64,000 nt of DNA from Holtermannia corniformis (GCA_001599935.1 BCIJ01000005.1:186001-250000), one strand, 5' to 3'. Shown: positions 24,185-34,201, counted from the stretch's first letter. The notes: a model not told the origin generated them from the sequence alone. Program-made: numbers and translations.

Positions 24185-25169
24185 GGCGTCGGTGCTGGTG
24201 AGTGGGGAAGGGGGGTCGTTTCACAGGTCGTGAGAATGAACGTCTGTCGGTCTGAAAGAGTGTGGGCCAGTGCTAGAGACGGAGAGGGACAAAGTGCAGG
24301 CAGGGAAGACTGGTCGACAGTCTAGTGTGCGCGCGGCGTGCGGGTGGATGTTGAGTGTAGGAACCGTCTCTGTCTGCTGCTTTGGGTGCGTGCGCGGGCA
24401 CAAGAGGACAAGATTGCACAAAAGGGCAGGTGCGGTGCGCACAGGGGCCAAAGGGAAACGCAGCGAGTCAAAGTGAGCACGGACACCGCCCAAGGGATTC
24501 GCGCCGCACTGACCTCCTTTTGTCGTGTCGAGTCTGTGCGCGTCCGCGCGTCAGCTTGTTCTTCTCGGGACCCGCTGCCCCACTCACACCTGTCAGGACA
24601 CCGTCTGTCAGTGAGAGTCGAGCGTTACCGGAACGAGCGGAATGAAAGCGTGAGAGGAAAGAGCAACAGGCGGGCAAACGAGCCGGGACGCGTCGCTCCC
24701 CACTGACCGAGAAATCAATTCAGGGCCCGGCTCGGACCCCTCGTTTCAGTGGATGAAACATTGGCGGCAGCGGAGTACAATTGGAATCGCTGATAGCGGC
24801 AAAGACAGTCATGCACAAGGTTATCCTCAGTTGCAGGCTACCAGTGCACACAGAGCCATCGAAAGCTCTCAACTCCCCAGTCACCGTCAATCCGGTGCCA
24901 CTCGCACCGGCAGCCTCGTGGATTGCCCCTTTGGGTCGTGAAAGCAGTCGCGTCCTTTGGCACGCTTGGCACACACGCGTCGCGGTTGGGACAAGATCCA
25001 AGCGTACTGCGGCCGCCGGCATTGCGCAGGCATGTGGCAGTCTGCAACTGTACGAGTACAACCAAGTATGCATGACAACGTTCAAGTCGTGACTCTATCC
25101 CAAGATGCAAGCTGTCCCTCCGTGATCCACAGTTGATGTTTGTTTGGGTGGCGCCGCCCCGCAGCGCCT
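24185..25169. other. Intergenic region, no gene supported
   Basis: Upstream of the secreted acidic protein and downstream of the next minus-strand gene. Overlapping short ORFs on both strands lack domains or consistent codon choice. No RNA gene or repeat was seen. Confidence 0.4.
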
Positions 25170-27119
25170 CTACCACCCCTCGTCCCCGTCCTCCATGTAC
25201 ACAGGCAGGTAACTCATCGCCCTTCCAACACCCTCATGCCCGCCTCCATCGCCCTCATCCTCGTCACTCTCCATACTGACATCAACTTCCATCTCCTCGC
25301 CGTTGCCCGAACCGCAGAGCACGCCAAGACGCAGCCCAGACCTCGGTGGAGAGAGCGCAGAGGTACTGTAACCTTGCCGGTGGCCGGTGTGTGGTTGTGT
25401 CCGGTGACTTTGCGCGCCGAGGGTCGCTGAGCGGGGTCGACGCGCATCGGGGGTGTCCCCGGCTGGTGATTGCGGGAACAAGCTGGGTTGCAGATCCGGC
25501 GGAGGCCACAGTAGGGCTGTTGGGGCCCGAGTGTGGCCGCTGCTGTGAGCAAGTGGTTCCTGTCTCGCGACGGGCTTTGTCGGTGTGGGTGACAAGTCTC
25601 GCCGGGTAGGCGTCGCCATGGCCGACGAAGGCTCTGTCACCGACGCCGGGAAGCTTGAGGTCGATGCAGATGCGGGAAAGCGCCAGTGACCCATAGAGGG
25701 ATGATGCAGCGTAGGCGAGGGTGGTGAAGGATTGGCCGGGCGCCGGATCCGCCTCGGAGGCGTCACCGTAGGCGTCGGCGATGGGTTTGCCCCGTTTTGA
25801 TAGTAGTGTGCAGCAAGAAACGCTGGGCCCGCAGCGGTCGGTGTGAACGAGATTGAGCGTCGAGCTGGCGACGCTTGATTGTGCCGAAACGCCGGCGGCA
25901 GTTTGCTAGCTGATGCGGGCTCGTTGCTGGGCGAGGCCGAGAGCATCAAGAGTTGCGTGTGCGATTCAGACAGCGATGTCTGATGACCGAACACTGGCGC
26001 GTTGGCGAGAGGGAAGGATGGCGAGCTAAGCTCGGGCGGTTGAGACCGGTTCGACCGATGCATGGCCCGCAACGGCGCAGGTGGCGGGTCCAACACGCTG
26101 TTCCGACGTTGCCTGAGCCCAGCAACATTTGGGCCGACGGCCGGCGGCGTACGCGGCGTCTTGCCCGCAAAGCTCTTGACAAACGGCATCGCACTCTCTT
26201 CTCCCGGTTCCTCATCCTCGACGACAAAGCCCTGCTCCATGCGAAGGATATCTTCAAGCACGTCACGCATGTCTTTACCCATGCCAAAGGTTGCAGGGTC
26301 GAGCTTGGGCATCTTGGGCTTGCTCCGGCTGTTGGATCGTTTCCTCGGTTCAATCCTACGCGTCGACACGAGCGCCGGCCTGTTTGCCTCGAGCCATTCT
26401 TGCTCATCGTCGTCTTCGACAATGCCTTCGAACCCTGCAAAGCTTGGCCCCAGGCGCTTGGCGTTGCTCGCCGTGCTGGCGTTACGGCTAAGTGAACCAC
26501 CGGCACTCGAGATGTAGCTCGGCGCGCGCGAACTCATGGTCATGACCGAGGCCGTGGTGGCAACACTCGAGTTGCGCGAGTGCAAGCCGGGACCAGAGCT
26601 GATCAAGTCTGGCACACCGCTCGTGGCCGCCGCGCGCCTTCGTCTACGCTCAGCCCGGCGCTCATCCCGCCGCAGCTCTTCCCGCGCCAGCCGACGATAG
26701 TGCGATGCGTTCCAGTCGGCGACTGACTCGCCGTCGGACGGACAGTCTGAGACCGAGCTGTCTCGATACGAAGTTGACGACACCGAGGAAACATACGAGT
26801 GGTGAGAGTTGGGTGGTGAGGGAGGCCGGTGCGATGAAGAGGCCGACGCGTTGCGCGAGTGTGGCGCGCTCTCCTTGAAACACAGTGAGGAAAAGGCATC
26901 ACTTCGAGCGCAGGCTACGGTCGTCAGTATTCTCCGCAAAAACTGTCCGGAAAGACACGTACAGACACTGCAGTAGATGCCATCGCCCTCGATTTGTCTT
27001 CCGCAAAAGCACCGAGCACTCATCGGAATAGGCGAGGTATCAACGTCAGACGGCGGTGTCTGTGAGCGAGCAAATGCGAAAGGGTGGCGAGCGATGGGCG
27101 TCGAGGGGACGTGCTGCAT
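25170..27119 (-). CDS. Uncharacterised protein with N-terminal CxC...CSxSC motif
   Basis: Function unknown. Exons 27119-26963 and 26914-25170 close in frame to 633 aa. Near residue 36 a compact cysteine motif is visible: SARCFCGRQIEGDGIYCSVS, then CARSDAFSSL, pattern C-x-C-x(9)-C-x(3)-C, resembling small treble-clef zinc motifs; the intron falls inside it and must be spliced to create the fourth Cys. Basic helix REELRRDERRAERRRRR follows. The rest is disordered, rich in Ser, Pro and Arg with many SP/TP sites, and ends in an acidic tail. A downstream ATG at MSARCFCG is an alternative start. I have seen similar motifs in basidiomycete hypothetical proteins but cannot name a family. Confidence 0.7.
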   Translation of the reverse strand: MQHVPSTPIARHPFAFARSQTPPSDVDTSPIPMSARCFCGRQIEGDGIYCSVCTCLSGQFLRRILTTVACARSDAFSSLCFKESAPHSRNASASSSHRPPSPPNSHHSYVSSVSSTSYRDSSVSDCPSDGESVADWNASHYRRLAREELRRDERRAERRRRRAAATSGVPDLISSGPGLHSRNSSVATTASVMTMSSRAPSYISSAGGSLSRNASTASNAKRLGPSFAGFEGIVEDDDEQEWLEANRPALVSTRRIEPRKRSNSRSKPKMPKLDPATFGMGKDMRDVLEDILRMEQGFVVEDEEPGEESAMPFVKSFAGKTPRTPPAVGPNVAGLRQRRNSVLDPPPAPLRAMHRSNRSQPPELSSPSFPLANAPVFGHQTSLSESHTQLLMLSASPSNEPASASKLPPAFRHNQASPARRSISFTPTAAGPAFLAAHYYQNGANPSPTPTVTPPRRIRRPANPSPPSPTLHHPSMGHWRFPASASTSSFPASVTEPSSAMATPTRRDLSPTPTKPVARQEPLAHSSGHTRAPTALLWPPPDLQPSLFPQSPAGDTPDARRPRSATLGAQSHRTQPHTGHRQGYSTSALSPPRSGLRLGVLCGSGNGEEMEVDVSMESDEDEGDGGGHEGVGRAMSYLPVYMEDGDEGW

Positions 27120-27543
27120 CTCGCCAGGGGCGCGTCGGAGACTAGCAGACGAGGGGTCAAAGGGTGCGCGTTGACGGGTGTCCTAGTACCGGCTGCGCCA
27201 GGCAGCGAGCAGAGGCAAGCAAATGTCGCTAGCGATGTTCAAGATGCGGGATGATGCTGGTGATGAGTAATGGTCTTGTTGATGAAAACAAGGCAGGGTC
27301 GAGTGCCAGGGCGTCGTTGCTGCAAAGCGCGTCGCGTCGAGGGGCCACCCGAGGGGATGCCGTAAGCACGCGCCGCGCTTCGGACAAAAGGATCGACGGG
27401 TCCGCAGCGTGGCACCAGAGCAGAGATCGCCGCATCGCATCGAGAGACAGTTTTGAGGGTCATACACACAGGCTCGTCATCACCGTCCACTCATCACACG
27501 CCCGCACGTCAACAGGCAAACCACACACAAACACAGACTAGGG
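27120..27543. other. Intergenic region, nothing recognised
   Basis: Between two minus-strand genes; no conserved ORF, RNA gene or repeat seen. Confidence 0.35.
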
Positions 27544-29622
27544 CTACAGTTGCTCTCTCGTCGCCGACGCGGCTCGGCGCCGCTCCAGCAGGCGCTTGGC
27601 TCGTCGAACGTCGCGGGCCTCGACCTGTGGGCGCGTCAGTCCTTGACATGCATGATCGCCGAGCTACTGACCAAGATGTTGGCCGTATGATACGTGGACG
27701 CATACAGCATCCGGATCTGACCGCTGTGCATGAGCTCGGAAAAGCGCATGACGAGGCCAGAGGAATCTGCAGGCTGTCAGATGCCTGCTCCCAAGCTGAC
27801 CAGTAGACCCTCACCAAGATGGTATGCTTCCGTGCTGTCCTTGGCAGAGTCGGGTACAGCCCGCAGATCCAGCTGCAGGCAGTTCTTGACACCAGTCATC
27901 ACCTTGGGCGTCCCGGTGGCGACCACAGCGCCGTCCCGTGCCGACTCGAGCTCCTCAATGCGTGTCCTGTACGACGAGATGGCGCCCATACTACGCCTGC
28001 GCCGGTCAATCCCGCCACCGCTGCCGATCCACTCGATGGGAATCTCTCGGATCGGACAATCGTGATAGCCCACGGCGATGCTTTCAGTCCCCGCCCTCGC
28101 GCGCGTCTTGGAACGGCCTCGGATCTGGTCCTCGGGCGGAACGCTCTCCGATCGCCGCGGTCTCTCGTCTTCGGCCTCGATGTCACTGTCTTCTGCTGGC
28201 TCATCGAGTAGATCCAGCTCGCCTCCGCTCTGCAGCATATCCTCGCGCTCGCCGGCCCGCGACGGAAACAAGCCGCGAAGGATCGCAACCTCGGTCGTCA
28301 AGCTCGTACCGTCCTGGGTACGAGTGTACGAGATGAAGGGTCGTGGACCCTTGGCGCTAGGCGTCGTCGAGCGTGCAATCAAGGGTCTTGCGTCTCGACT
28401 CTTGATCTGCGTCAAGACTAGGGACCTCGGGCGTGGTCGCGACGGGTTGCTGGCTGCATACCCTGGACTTGGGTTGCTTGTCACCGGGATTTCACTCGAT
28501 CGCACGGGCGAGACGTTCAATGGACTCTCGCACCCGTCGCTGCCTTTCCCGACTCTGCGTGCACGCTCGGGATACACCAAGAATTTGCGCACCCGCTCGG
28601 CCCAGCGCGCCTCGCAATCATGATTCAGCCCAACGCAAGCCAGTGCTTCCGGAAGGACGGTGATTTCGGGCACGACTGTCTGCGCAGACGAGGCATGCGC
28701 CGGCTTGCCGCAGTGCTCGCATCGGGGGATGTCGGGTGAATGAGGGATTTGATGAATCTCGACTCGCTTGGTCGGTGTCGATGGCTTGGCGTATTCGAGT
28801 GGGTCGGAAGGACGCCTGCCGATGCTGCTGAATGCCGTGGGCGAACTGAGATCAGGCAGTGGCGCAGACTTGAGAGCTGGAGGGATAAAGTCTAGAGGAG
28901 TCGCAAGGGGCGTTTGACCATACGTGCGGGACGACACGAATGCAGACGGAGACGATGAGTACTCGGAAGGGGGATCAGCATCGTCCACATGCCCTGAGCT
29001 CACATGAGTACGGACTCGACCCGGACACCAGACTTACAGCCCGATTCCTCAAAGATCTCAAAAGCCTGCTCAAAGTCGGCCTCCTTCACGAACAGAAAGT
29101 CGGTGAAATGACTCGAGGTATATAGGATGCTGATACCAGCTTCTGCAAGTGGTGTTGACACATGACGCAAATGAGGGGACCGTGCACCCCCGACACCATA
29201 TTCATCCTCTTCGTCATCCGACTCGATCTGGAACGCACGCCAGGTCGACGCGCTAATCTGGATATTGCCGATATCGGCTGGTCGAGGTGATTCGGCATTG
29301 ATCTCGAGGCTCGTCTGCCACTCTTGCTGTATATAATCTGTTGAGGCAAATATGGCAACCTAACTTCACGTCAGCGGACAAGACCATGCGGCCCACCCAT
29401 GCGCACCTCGATAGCATTCGATGTGAGGTTGAAAAACTCCCTCGAGCCCTCTGACACGAAATCGATCGTTCGGTATAGCGTTTCCGAGTGCAAGTGTAGG
29501 TCGTTGAGTGGAATGTGCACAATGGAAATTGGGGTGCACAACGCGCTGGGACCTACGGTGAGCCCCTATTGTGCCGACCGAGACCAGACCTACGTGATTG
29601 ACACCGAGCGCGGCAACGCCAT
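27544..29622 (-). CDS. CASTOR/GATS-like ACT-domain protein
   Basis: Resembles animal CASTOR1/GATS, cytosolic ACT-domain proteins that sense arginine upstream of TORC1. Exons 29622-29605, 29565-29407, 29359-29038, 28993-27815, 27766-27672, 27624-27544 close in frame to 617 aa. Seen in family order: SIVHIPLNDL; FFNLTSNAIE then VAIFASTDYIQQEW; an ACT-type segment GISILYTSSHFTDFLFVKE; and a C-terminal partner SGQIRMLYASTYHTANILVE. Those last two segments match the paired ACT motifs of CASTOR (a YxSTxxTDxxLV-like pattern). Between them is a roughly 350-aa Ser/Pro-rich disordered insertion absent from the animal protein. Exon 1 (MALPRS, strong gccgccATGG context) is joined by a 39-nt intron and is less certain than the rest. 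Arginine sensing itself is inference. Confidence 0.75.
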
Positions 29623-30413
29623 GGCGGCGACGGCTTTTCAAGCAGCAAGCACCCCGTGTAGGTCGTTTGCCAGAGTCAGGCCGCAGCTGACGGGCACGAT
29701 GCAGTCGACCGCCGGCGATCAAGGCAAGCTCGGCGCGGCCCAGAGTGGACAGTAGCAGATCTATCCCAGTACGGTGCACAGCACCCAAAAGTACTCGCCG
29801 CCCTTTAGGCCGCGCCCGCTGCGCTCGCGGGCGCCATCACCCGCGATGCGAGATGGGGACAAAGTTGGACTTGCTGAGCTCAGCCCCGCACCGGCTCCTG
29901 GTTCGGTCCCGTCTGAACCCTGTTCTTGCCGTCCGACCGAAAAGACCCAAAGCCGAGCCTTTGCGATGGTAAAGGTGGGCGCCGCTGGCTTAGTGCGACC
30001 CAATCTTGACAGTCGAAACCATCCCACCCCTGATGCTTTGACCGCTGGGCGTCAAGTCACGGCCGTGGCACGCAACTCTGAGCGGCGATCACTGCGGCTC
30101 CCTCCCTTTGCCGCCACGTCGTCGCCTTGTCGGGTTGGCTTCTTTTGTCCGTGCGGCCGACACACAGACAGCCAGCCTCGAGGTCCTTTGCACTAGTCGT
30201 TGCTTCTCTTTTGTTCGCCCATCCTCACTGCAGGTTGCCGGTCAAGATTGTACGGACGTGACTCACACGCCCTACCTGGATTGGAGCGAGAGGTCCTTGA
30301 AAACTCGCTTTGAACACTAAGATTGCTCCCAAGGTGATTGCTCTTCGCACGATAGCTGTTTTATGAACCAGTTGCATGTGCGTGCAGGTTACAATTTCAA
30401 ACAGTAAGGATCC
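29623..30413. other. Intergenic region at the left edge of the accessory island
   Basis: Upstream of the CASTOR-like gene. No conserved ORF or RNA gene found on either strand; it marks the end of conserved genes before the small-protein family. Confidence 0.4.
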
Positions 30414-30635
30414 TTAGAATCCGGCATCTTCAGTCGCGTCGTACGCTACTTGGGCGCGGCTAATCACTTTATTTGTACGCTGCAGAGAAGCCAGGTCTTC
30501 GTTCTTGAGTTCGTCACGTCGTTCCTGCCAATGGCTTTCGAATGCGTCGCTTGCTGAATTGTACGCAGAAATACTCATGAGTAGCTCCTGCTTACAGCAA
30601 GACTCATTGACTATGCGTTTTGGGCAAAAACGCAA
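30414..30635 (-). pseudogene. Truncated copy of the small helical protein family (member A)
   Basis: The last 50 codons align without gaps to member B (31456-31764) with 20 of 50 identities by hand, sharing I..YN.A.DAF.S.WQ.R and DA.EDA. The match begins about at QELLMS and stops where the 75-bp inverted repeat starts (30593), so the N-terminal half of the gene has been lost or displaced there. The frame stays open into the repeat (RFCPKRIVNESCCK) but that part has no counterpart in the intact members. Either a decayed gene or a chimera using repeat sequence as its start. Confidence 0.6.
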
Positions 30636-30924
30636 GTTGCGTGTAAAGTGAGGGTAGCATGTACTTTAGACCTACTCAAGCAGCGTACCATGGTCGTTGA
30701 GTTGTAACGCGTCAACGGCTGCATGCAATCGCGTCTTTCTTGCAGCTATACATAGCCACGATGGTCTACAAGAAGATCCCTCCCTATGTTTGGCAGAGAC
30801 TGGAGGAAATCAAGCGGACTACACCGCACAAGCTCGACGCGTCATACGTGAAAAGTACATGCTACCCTCACTTTACACGCAACTTGCGTTTTTGCCCAAA
30901 ACGCATAGTCAATGAGTCTTGCTG
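30593..30924. repeat. Fold-back element with perfect 75-bp inverted repeats
   Basis: Arms 30593-30667 and 30850-30924 are exact reverse complements over 75 bp, beginning TACAGCAAGACTCATT on the left; the spacer is 182 bp. I compared the arms base by base and found no mismatch. No target-site duplication is obvious at the outer ends and no transposase is encoded. The outer left end coincides with the break in family member A. It may be a MITE-like fold-back element, or an inverted duplication made during rearrangement; perfect identity says it is young or kept by gene conversion. Confidence 0.8.
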
Positions 30925-31455
30925 TAGTTGATTTTGTTGAACCCTGGGGGTTGGGAGTCGAGCGGAGTCTAGGCGACGTGGGGGGTTAGCTGTCTCCTCT
31001 TCTCGGCCGGTGCAGTAGGATAGTGATGCATCCCTTTTCCTCCCCAGCTCGACTGATTTAACCCATCCAAGCAGCCAACAATAACTCTGCACGGAGTTGC
31101 ACGGTGGCGCGACATCTCAAAGATCTACAATGGAGTACGAGCCTTTGTCTGTCCGGCCTTGGTAAGCTGACGCAACGCGAGAACCATATATATGTTGTGG
31201 ACAAAGGACGATCGTAGAGTCCATTGATTCGATTCTCGGATACTGGTAGGTAGCATCCAAAAGGCTCCTGCTGGCCGTCACGCCACTCGACATGACTATG
31301 CATATCTGCGCTATCAGTCAGCATCTACATATACATATACACAGCGATGCATGTACCGGTGATACACCGTGTATACATGTATACCGAGCGCACTGTTCAC
31401 GATATCGTGCGGATACTTCAAACGAAGCCAATATTTGGATGAATACATCGCTGAG
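30925..31455. other. Island spacer, no gene supported
   Basis: Contains an AT-rich ATAC/ATAT stretch around 31325-31383 with a small palindrome (CGGTGATACACCG) but no convincing coding sequence. Confidence 0.35.
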
Positions 31456-31764
31456 TTATGACAGCCACCAGGCGTCCTCCGCTGCGTCACAGGTGGTCGT
31501 CGAATCAATGACTTTGACATCCATGGCAGACAGCGCCGCTGCGTCTGCGGCCGTGACTTCGTTCCACCGAAGCTGCCATCTAGATGCGAACGCGTCACGA
31601 GCGGTGTTGTATTCGCGGATCGTGCTATTGAGCTCATCGATCAGCTTGTCAATCTCCGTTTCGTCACCGCCGCGGGTTTGAAGCAGCAAGATGGCATTGC
31701 TTTGAGTTCTCAGCTTTGTCGCAAGGTACTCCAGCGGCTTCAGATCAGACTGAAAATTGCTCAT
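31456..31764 (-). CDS. Small helical island protein, member B (102 aa)
   Basis: Not recognised. Intronless 102-aa protein with no signal peptide, membrane span or cysteine cluster; predicted by eye to be almost wholly alpha-helical and acidic. Residues 38-100 (ETEIDKLIDELNSTIREYN to CDAAEDAWW) are the part shared with relic A (20/50 identical) and, more loosely, with members C, D and E in the order charged helix, aromatic-rich turn, second helix ending in D-A-x-x-x-A. A TATAAG box lies 45 nt upstream of the ATG. Neighbours are only members of the same family. Confidence 0.6.
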   Translation of the reverse strand: MSNFQSDLKPLEYLATKLRTQSNAILLLQTRGGDETEIDKLIDELNSTIREYNTARDAFASRWQLRWNEVTAADAAALSAMDVKVIDSTTTCDAAEDAWWLS

Positions 31765-31808
31765 CCGGGTCAGCCGTAATGATGACTAAAGCAGCAGCAA
31801 CCCTGCTA

Positions 31809-31814
31809 CTTATA
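31809..31814 (-). promoter_or_regulatory. TATA box of member B
   Basis: Minus strand reads AGTATAAGTAG, 45 nt before the ATG of member B. The same TATAAG core occurs before member C. Confidence 0.45.
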
Positions 31815-32011
31815 CTGCTGCAGGTGGAAGCGACCAAGGAGCTGCCGGTTACCAAGCGCGGCCGTACAAAGGAGCCTAGCAAGGGTATGATGCTGTGGCA
31901 TAGGTCAGGGAATCCTACTTCGCCCATGGGATAAGAGGTCCGGCATACAGTACATGACGTGTATGAGCCTCGGCTATGTATTCACATGGCGACGAGATAT
32001 ATACTAACCTC

Positions 32012-32332
32012 CTATTGAGTAGCAATAGTCGGCAGGTCAAACCCGTGCTCCCTAAACGCAGTAGCCAGCTCGTTTTGAAGGGATTCCAAAGTGGTCATCT
32101 GTGCGTCACTCGCGTCATCCTCAAGCGCAGCCCATTGTTGTCTGTGACGATTTTTGACAGCATCAAGCACGGCTGTTGCAGCTAGGACTTTCTTCTGGGC
32201 AGTGGAGATCTCATCCTTGCTGGCATCACGACCGTTGGCTGTGAGGTCAGCACACTCACGCAACGCAGTCACAACATTCTGCGTTGGCTGCTTCATGCTG
32301 TTCAGAATCGAGTCGATGGCAGTCGAAGACAT
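32012..32332 (-). CDS. Small helical island protein, member C (106 aa)
   Basis: Not recognised. Intronless, helical, 106 aa, starting MSSTAIDSILNSMKQ. Layout follows the family: a first helix with ECADL, a long central helix STAQKKVLAATAVLDAV, then RQQWAALEDDASDAQ and a last helix LESLQNELATAFREHGF. Similarity to B, D and E is weak by eye, so membership is tentative. The frame is open upstream to an ATG at 32503, giving a 163-aa alternative; the shorter start is preferred because a TATAAG box sits 40 nt before it and it gives the family length, but a second TATAAG at 32527-32532 means longer transcripts are possible. Confidence 0.55.
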   Translation of the reverse strand: MSSTAIDSILNSMKQPTQNVVTALRECADLTANGRDASKDEISTAQKKVLAATAVLDAVKNRHRQQWAALEDDASDAQMTTLESLQNELATAFREHGFDLPTIATQ

Positions 32333-32371
32333 GAGGGATGTGTACAGAGCAATGCAGCGCACGAATGGCAT

Positions 32372-32377
32372 CTTATA
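32372..32377 (-). promoter_or_regulatory. TATA box of member C
   Basis: Minus strand reads ACTATAAGATG, 40 nt before the preferred ATG of member C. A further CTATAAG lies at 32527-32532. Confidence 0.4.
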
Positions 32378-32620
32378 GTATCCCGAACTTGCTGCCGAAT
32401 CCACGCCGAGCCCCGACAGACAAAAGGGATCCATCATCTCGAGCCAACTGCGGGTCGCAATCTTTCCATTGACCCACGGCAGGCGGTCAAGTGAACGCGG
32501 CATATCAAGCTGCTGCCGCGTGCCGACTTATAGAGGTGAACTTGGCGGACAAGAGGCATAGGAAATCCATATCACATATGGGCTGCTGCAGAAACGGAAT
32601 GAACCTTGGGCGACCGATAA

Positions 32621-32989
32621 TCATGAATCAAGGTTAGTCAGTTCTGAAGTCTTCCTTAGCGCTCCTGCTCGTGCTTGACTGCAGACCTTGAAGTTCCTAT
32701 CGTACAAATGTCGTGCAGTCGACATTTGCTCACTGGAGGACCGGAAAGCCGCACGCTCCGCTTCGTCCAAGCGCGACCCGTCGTCTCCGTACGCTGCGTG
32801 AAGCGCGTCAACTTGTTTGTTCCAATCTTCCGCTGCAGCGATGTACCGCTCGTTGGCTTCAATGACACCGTCCCACGAAGTGAATCCCTGGCGCTGCGCG
32901 CTTTCTGTGGCCTCGCTGAATGCTAGTGTGGAGGAAGCTAGGTCACAGAGAACTGACTGGAGCGTTGCGATTGATGGCTGAGCGGACAT
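32621..32989 (-). CDS. Small helical island protein, member D (122 aa)
   Basis: Not recognised. Intronless as read, 122 aa, starting MSAQPSIATLQSVLCDLAS; no targeting signal. Residues from VIEANERYIAAAED to ARHLYDRNF align without gaps to member E with 18 of 59 identities by hand: ERY, A....N..V, LD....A, AF and YD recur at the same spacing. A donor-like GTCTGC after NFK could splice away the last 20 residues, so the C-terminus is uncertain. Lies between member C (same strand) and member E (opposite strand). Confidence 0.6.
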   Translation of the reverse strand: MSAQPSIATLQSVLCDLASSTLAFSEATESAQRQGFTSWDGVIEANERYIAAAEDWNKQVDALHAAYGDDGSRLDEAERAAFRSSSEQMSTARHLYDRNFKVCSQARAGALRKTSELTNLDS

Positions 32990-33554
32990 CTGGGAAATAC
33001 TCCTGGTTGTACGAGATTGTTAGGTGGGCTCGATGGGGCTTCACCTGAAGTTTAATACCGTGCGGAGTCACCGGCCGGAGTCGTATCTGTTCACAGTCAA
33101 GGGAGAGTGACAAGCCGCTTGAAAGGAGGACGTTTGCGACGTCACCGCTATGTGGATGCCCACGGCAGAAACTCCGAAGCTCCTGATCTCTTACGGCTCG
33201 CTCACAAGGAGAAGACACAAAGGGCGATCCGAGCGTGCAGGGCGGGGAGCTGGCTGAGAGTAAACCACTCGTCGGCAAGCTCAAACGTTATGAGCGTGAC
33301 GTATGTGGTGGACGTGATCGCATGAATTCAGATCAGAGTGTACAGCCGACAACCACGAAGCGCACTAGCCCCACTTTCATAATCGACGAACATGATTCTC
33401 AACTTACGCGGGGGCTCACGGTTGGACGCAGATCCACTCCCTTCAACTTGCCGCGGGACACGCCTTCGCAAGCTGCGCCCTTCCGAGGGCTGAAGTTCAT
33501 CTCGACCTACTCGCCATTGACCTGTACCAACGCAGCGCGTGCCATATCCTGGCT
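32990..33554. other. Divergent spacer between members D and E
   Basis: About 565 bp containing no supported gene. A TATTAAAC sequence on the minus strand (33051-33058) is a weak TATA candidate for member D. An ORF at 33235-33558 ends overlapping the ATG of member E but looks non-coding. Confidence 0.35.
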
Positions 33555-33938
33555 ATGACAGAGGATGTATTTACGAACTACTATCAGGAGATGCTGGAGG
33601 GTACGCTCATTCTAGAGTTTGCAAAGAATGGGCTCAAGTCGGCTATCCGCGCTGCACTTAAAAGCAAGCGAAAAGCCGCACAGACGCAGCCGAGTGTCGA
33701 AGAGGCGCACGAGCGGTACTGCAAAGCAACGGATGAACTCAACGATACGGTCAGCGATTTCAACAATTATGCCGATGAGCATGGTCCTGAACTAGACGAT
33801 GATACCTTTCGGGCGTTCTCACGCTTGGGCGACAGGATCAGAACCGTTCGTGAGCAGTATGACAAAGCAGTTCTATCGTACAACACATCGAAGGGCGACA
33901 ACGAACGTGTGATGGAAAGCGTATACTGTTTCGTATAG
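33555..33938 (+). CDS. Small helical island protein, member E (127 aa)
   Basis: Not recognised. Intronless, 127 aa, starting MTEDVFTNYYQEMLEGTLIL. The first 45 residues form an amphipathic then strongly basic helix (LKSAIRAALKSKRKAA); from VEEAHERYCKATDEL to REQYDKAVLSYN it matches member D at conserved spacing (18/59 identities by hand). No signal peptide or membrane span. It is the only intact member on the plus strand and closes the array. Cytosolic helical-bundle protein is as far as the sequence goes. Confidence 0.6.
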   Translation: MTEDVFTNYYQEMLEGTLILEFAKNGLKSAIRAALKSKRKAAQTQPSVEEAHERYCKATDELNDTVSDFNNYADEHGPELDDDTFRAFSRLGDRIRTVREQYDKAVLSYNTSKGDNERVMESVYCFV

Positions 33939-34201
33939 CCCATGTATCCCTGAAGTTCAAGGCTGACGGCGGACGGGGAGTACGCCGCGCACACCCTCTG
34001 GTTAGCTGTTGCGCACCAAGTAGCAGTGCACGAGATCACATAGGATACGTACAGACATCTTGGCAGGCGCAGCGCCCAAGATGCAACAATCAGGTAGGGT
34101 CATTAACAACGCACGAACCGAGCAGCGTGGATGGATGGGGATGAATTACAATGCAGCAGAACAAGATGATATGCGGTGATGAGATGCAAGATGCCGGGAG
34201 G

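Noticed and set aside
24838..25176. Overlapping ORFs on both strands in the 24.2-25.2 kb gap
   Set aside because: No family features, no consistent codon choice and no start context; treated as intergenic.
29366..29788. 140-codon ORF overlapping the start of the CASTOR-like gene
   Set aside because: It is a frame shadow of exons 1-2 of that gene; splicing gives the family-like sequence in another frame.
30740..30931. Plus-strand ORF inside the fold-back element
   Set aside because: Most of its second half is inverted-repeat sequence and the first half matches nothing I recognise; it is probably not a gene.
31292..31681. Plus-strand 129-codon ORF antisense to member B
   Set aside because: Ser/Ala-rich complement of the helical protein; B has the TATA box and the paralogue match.
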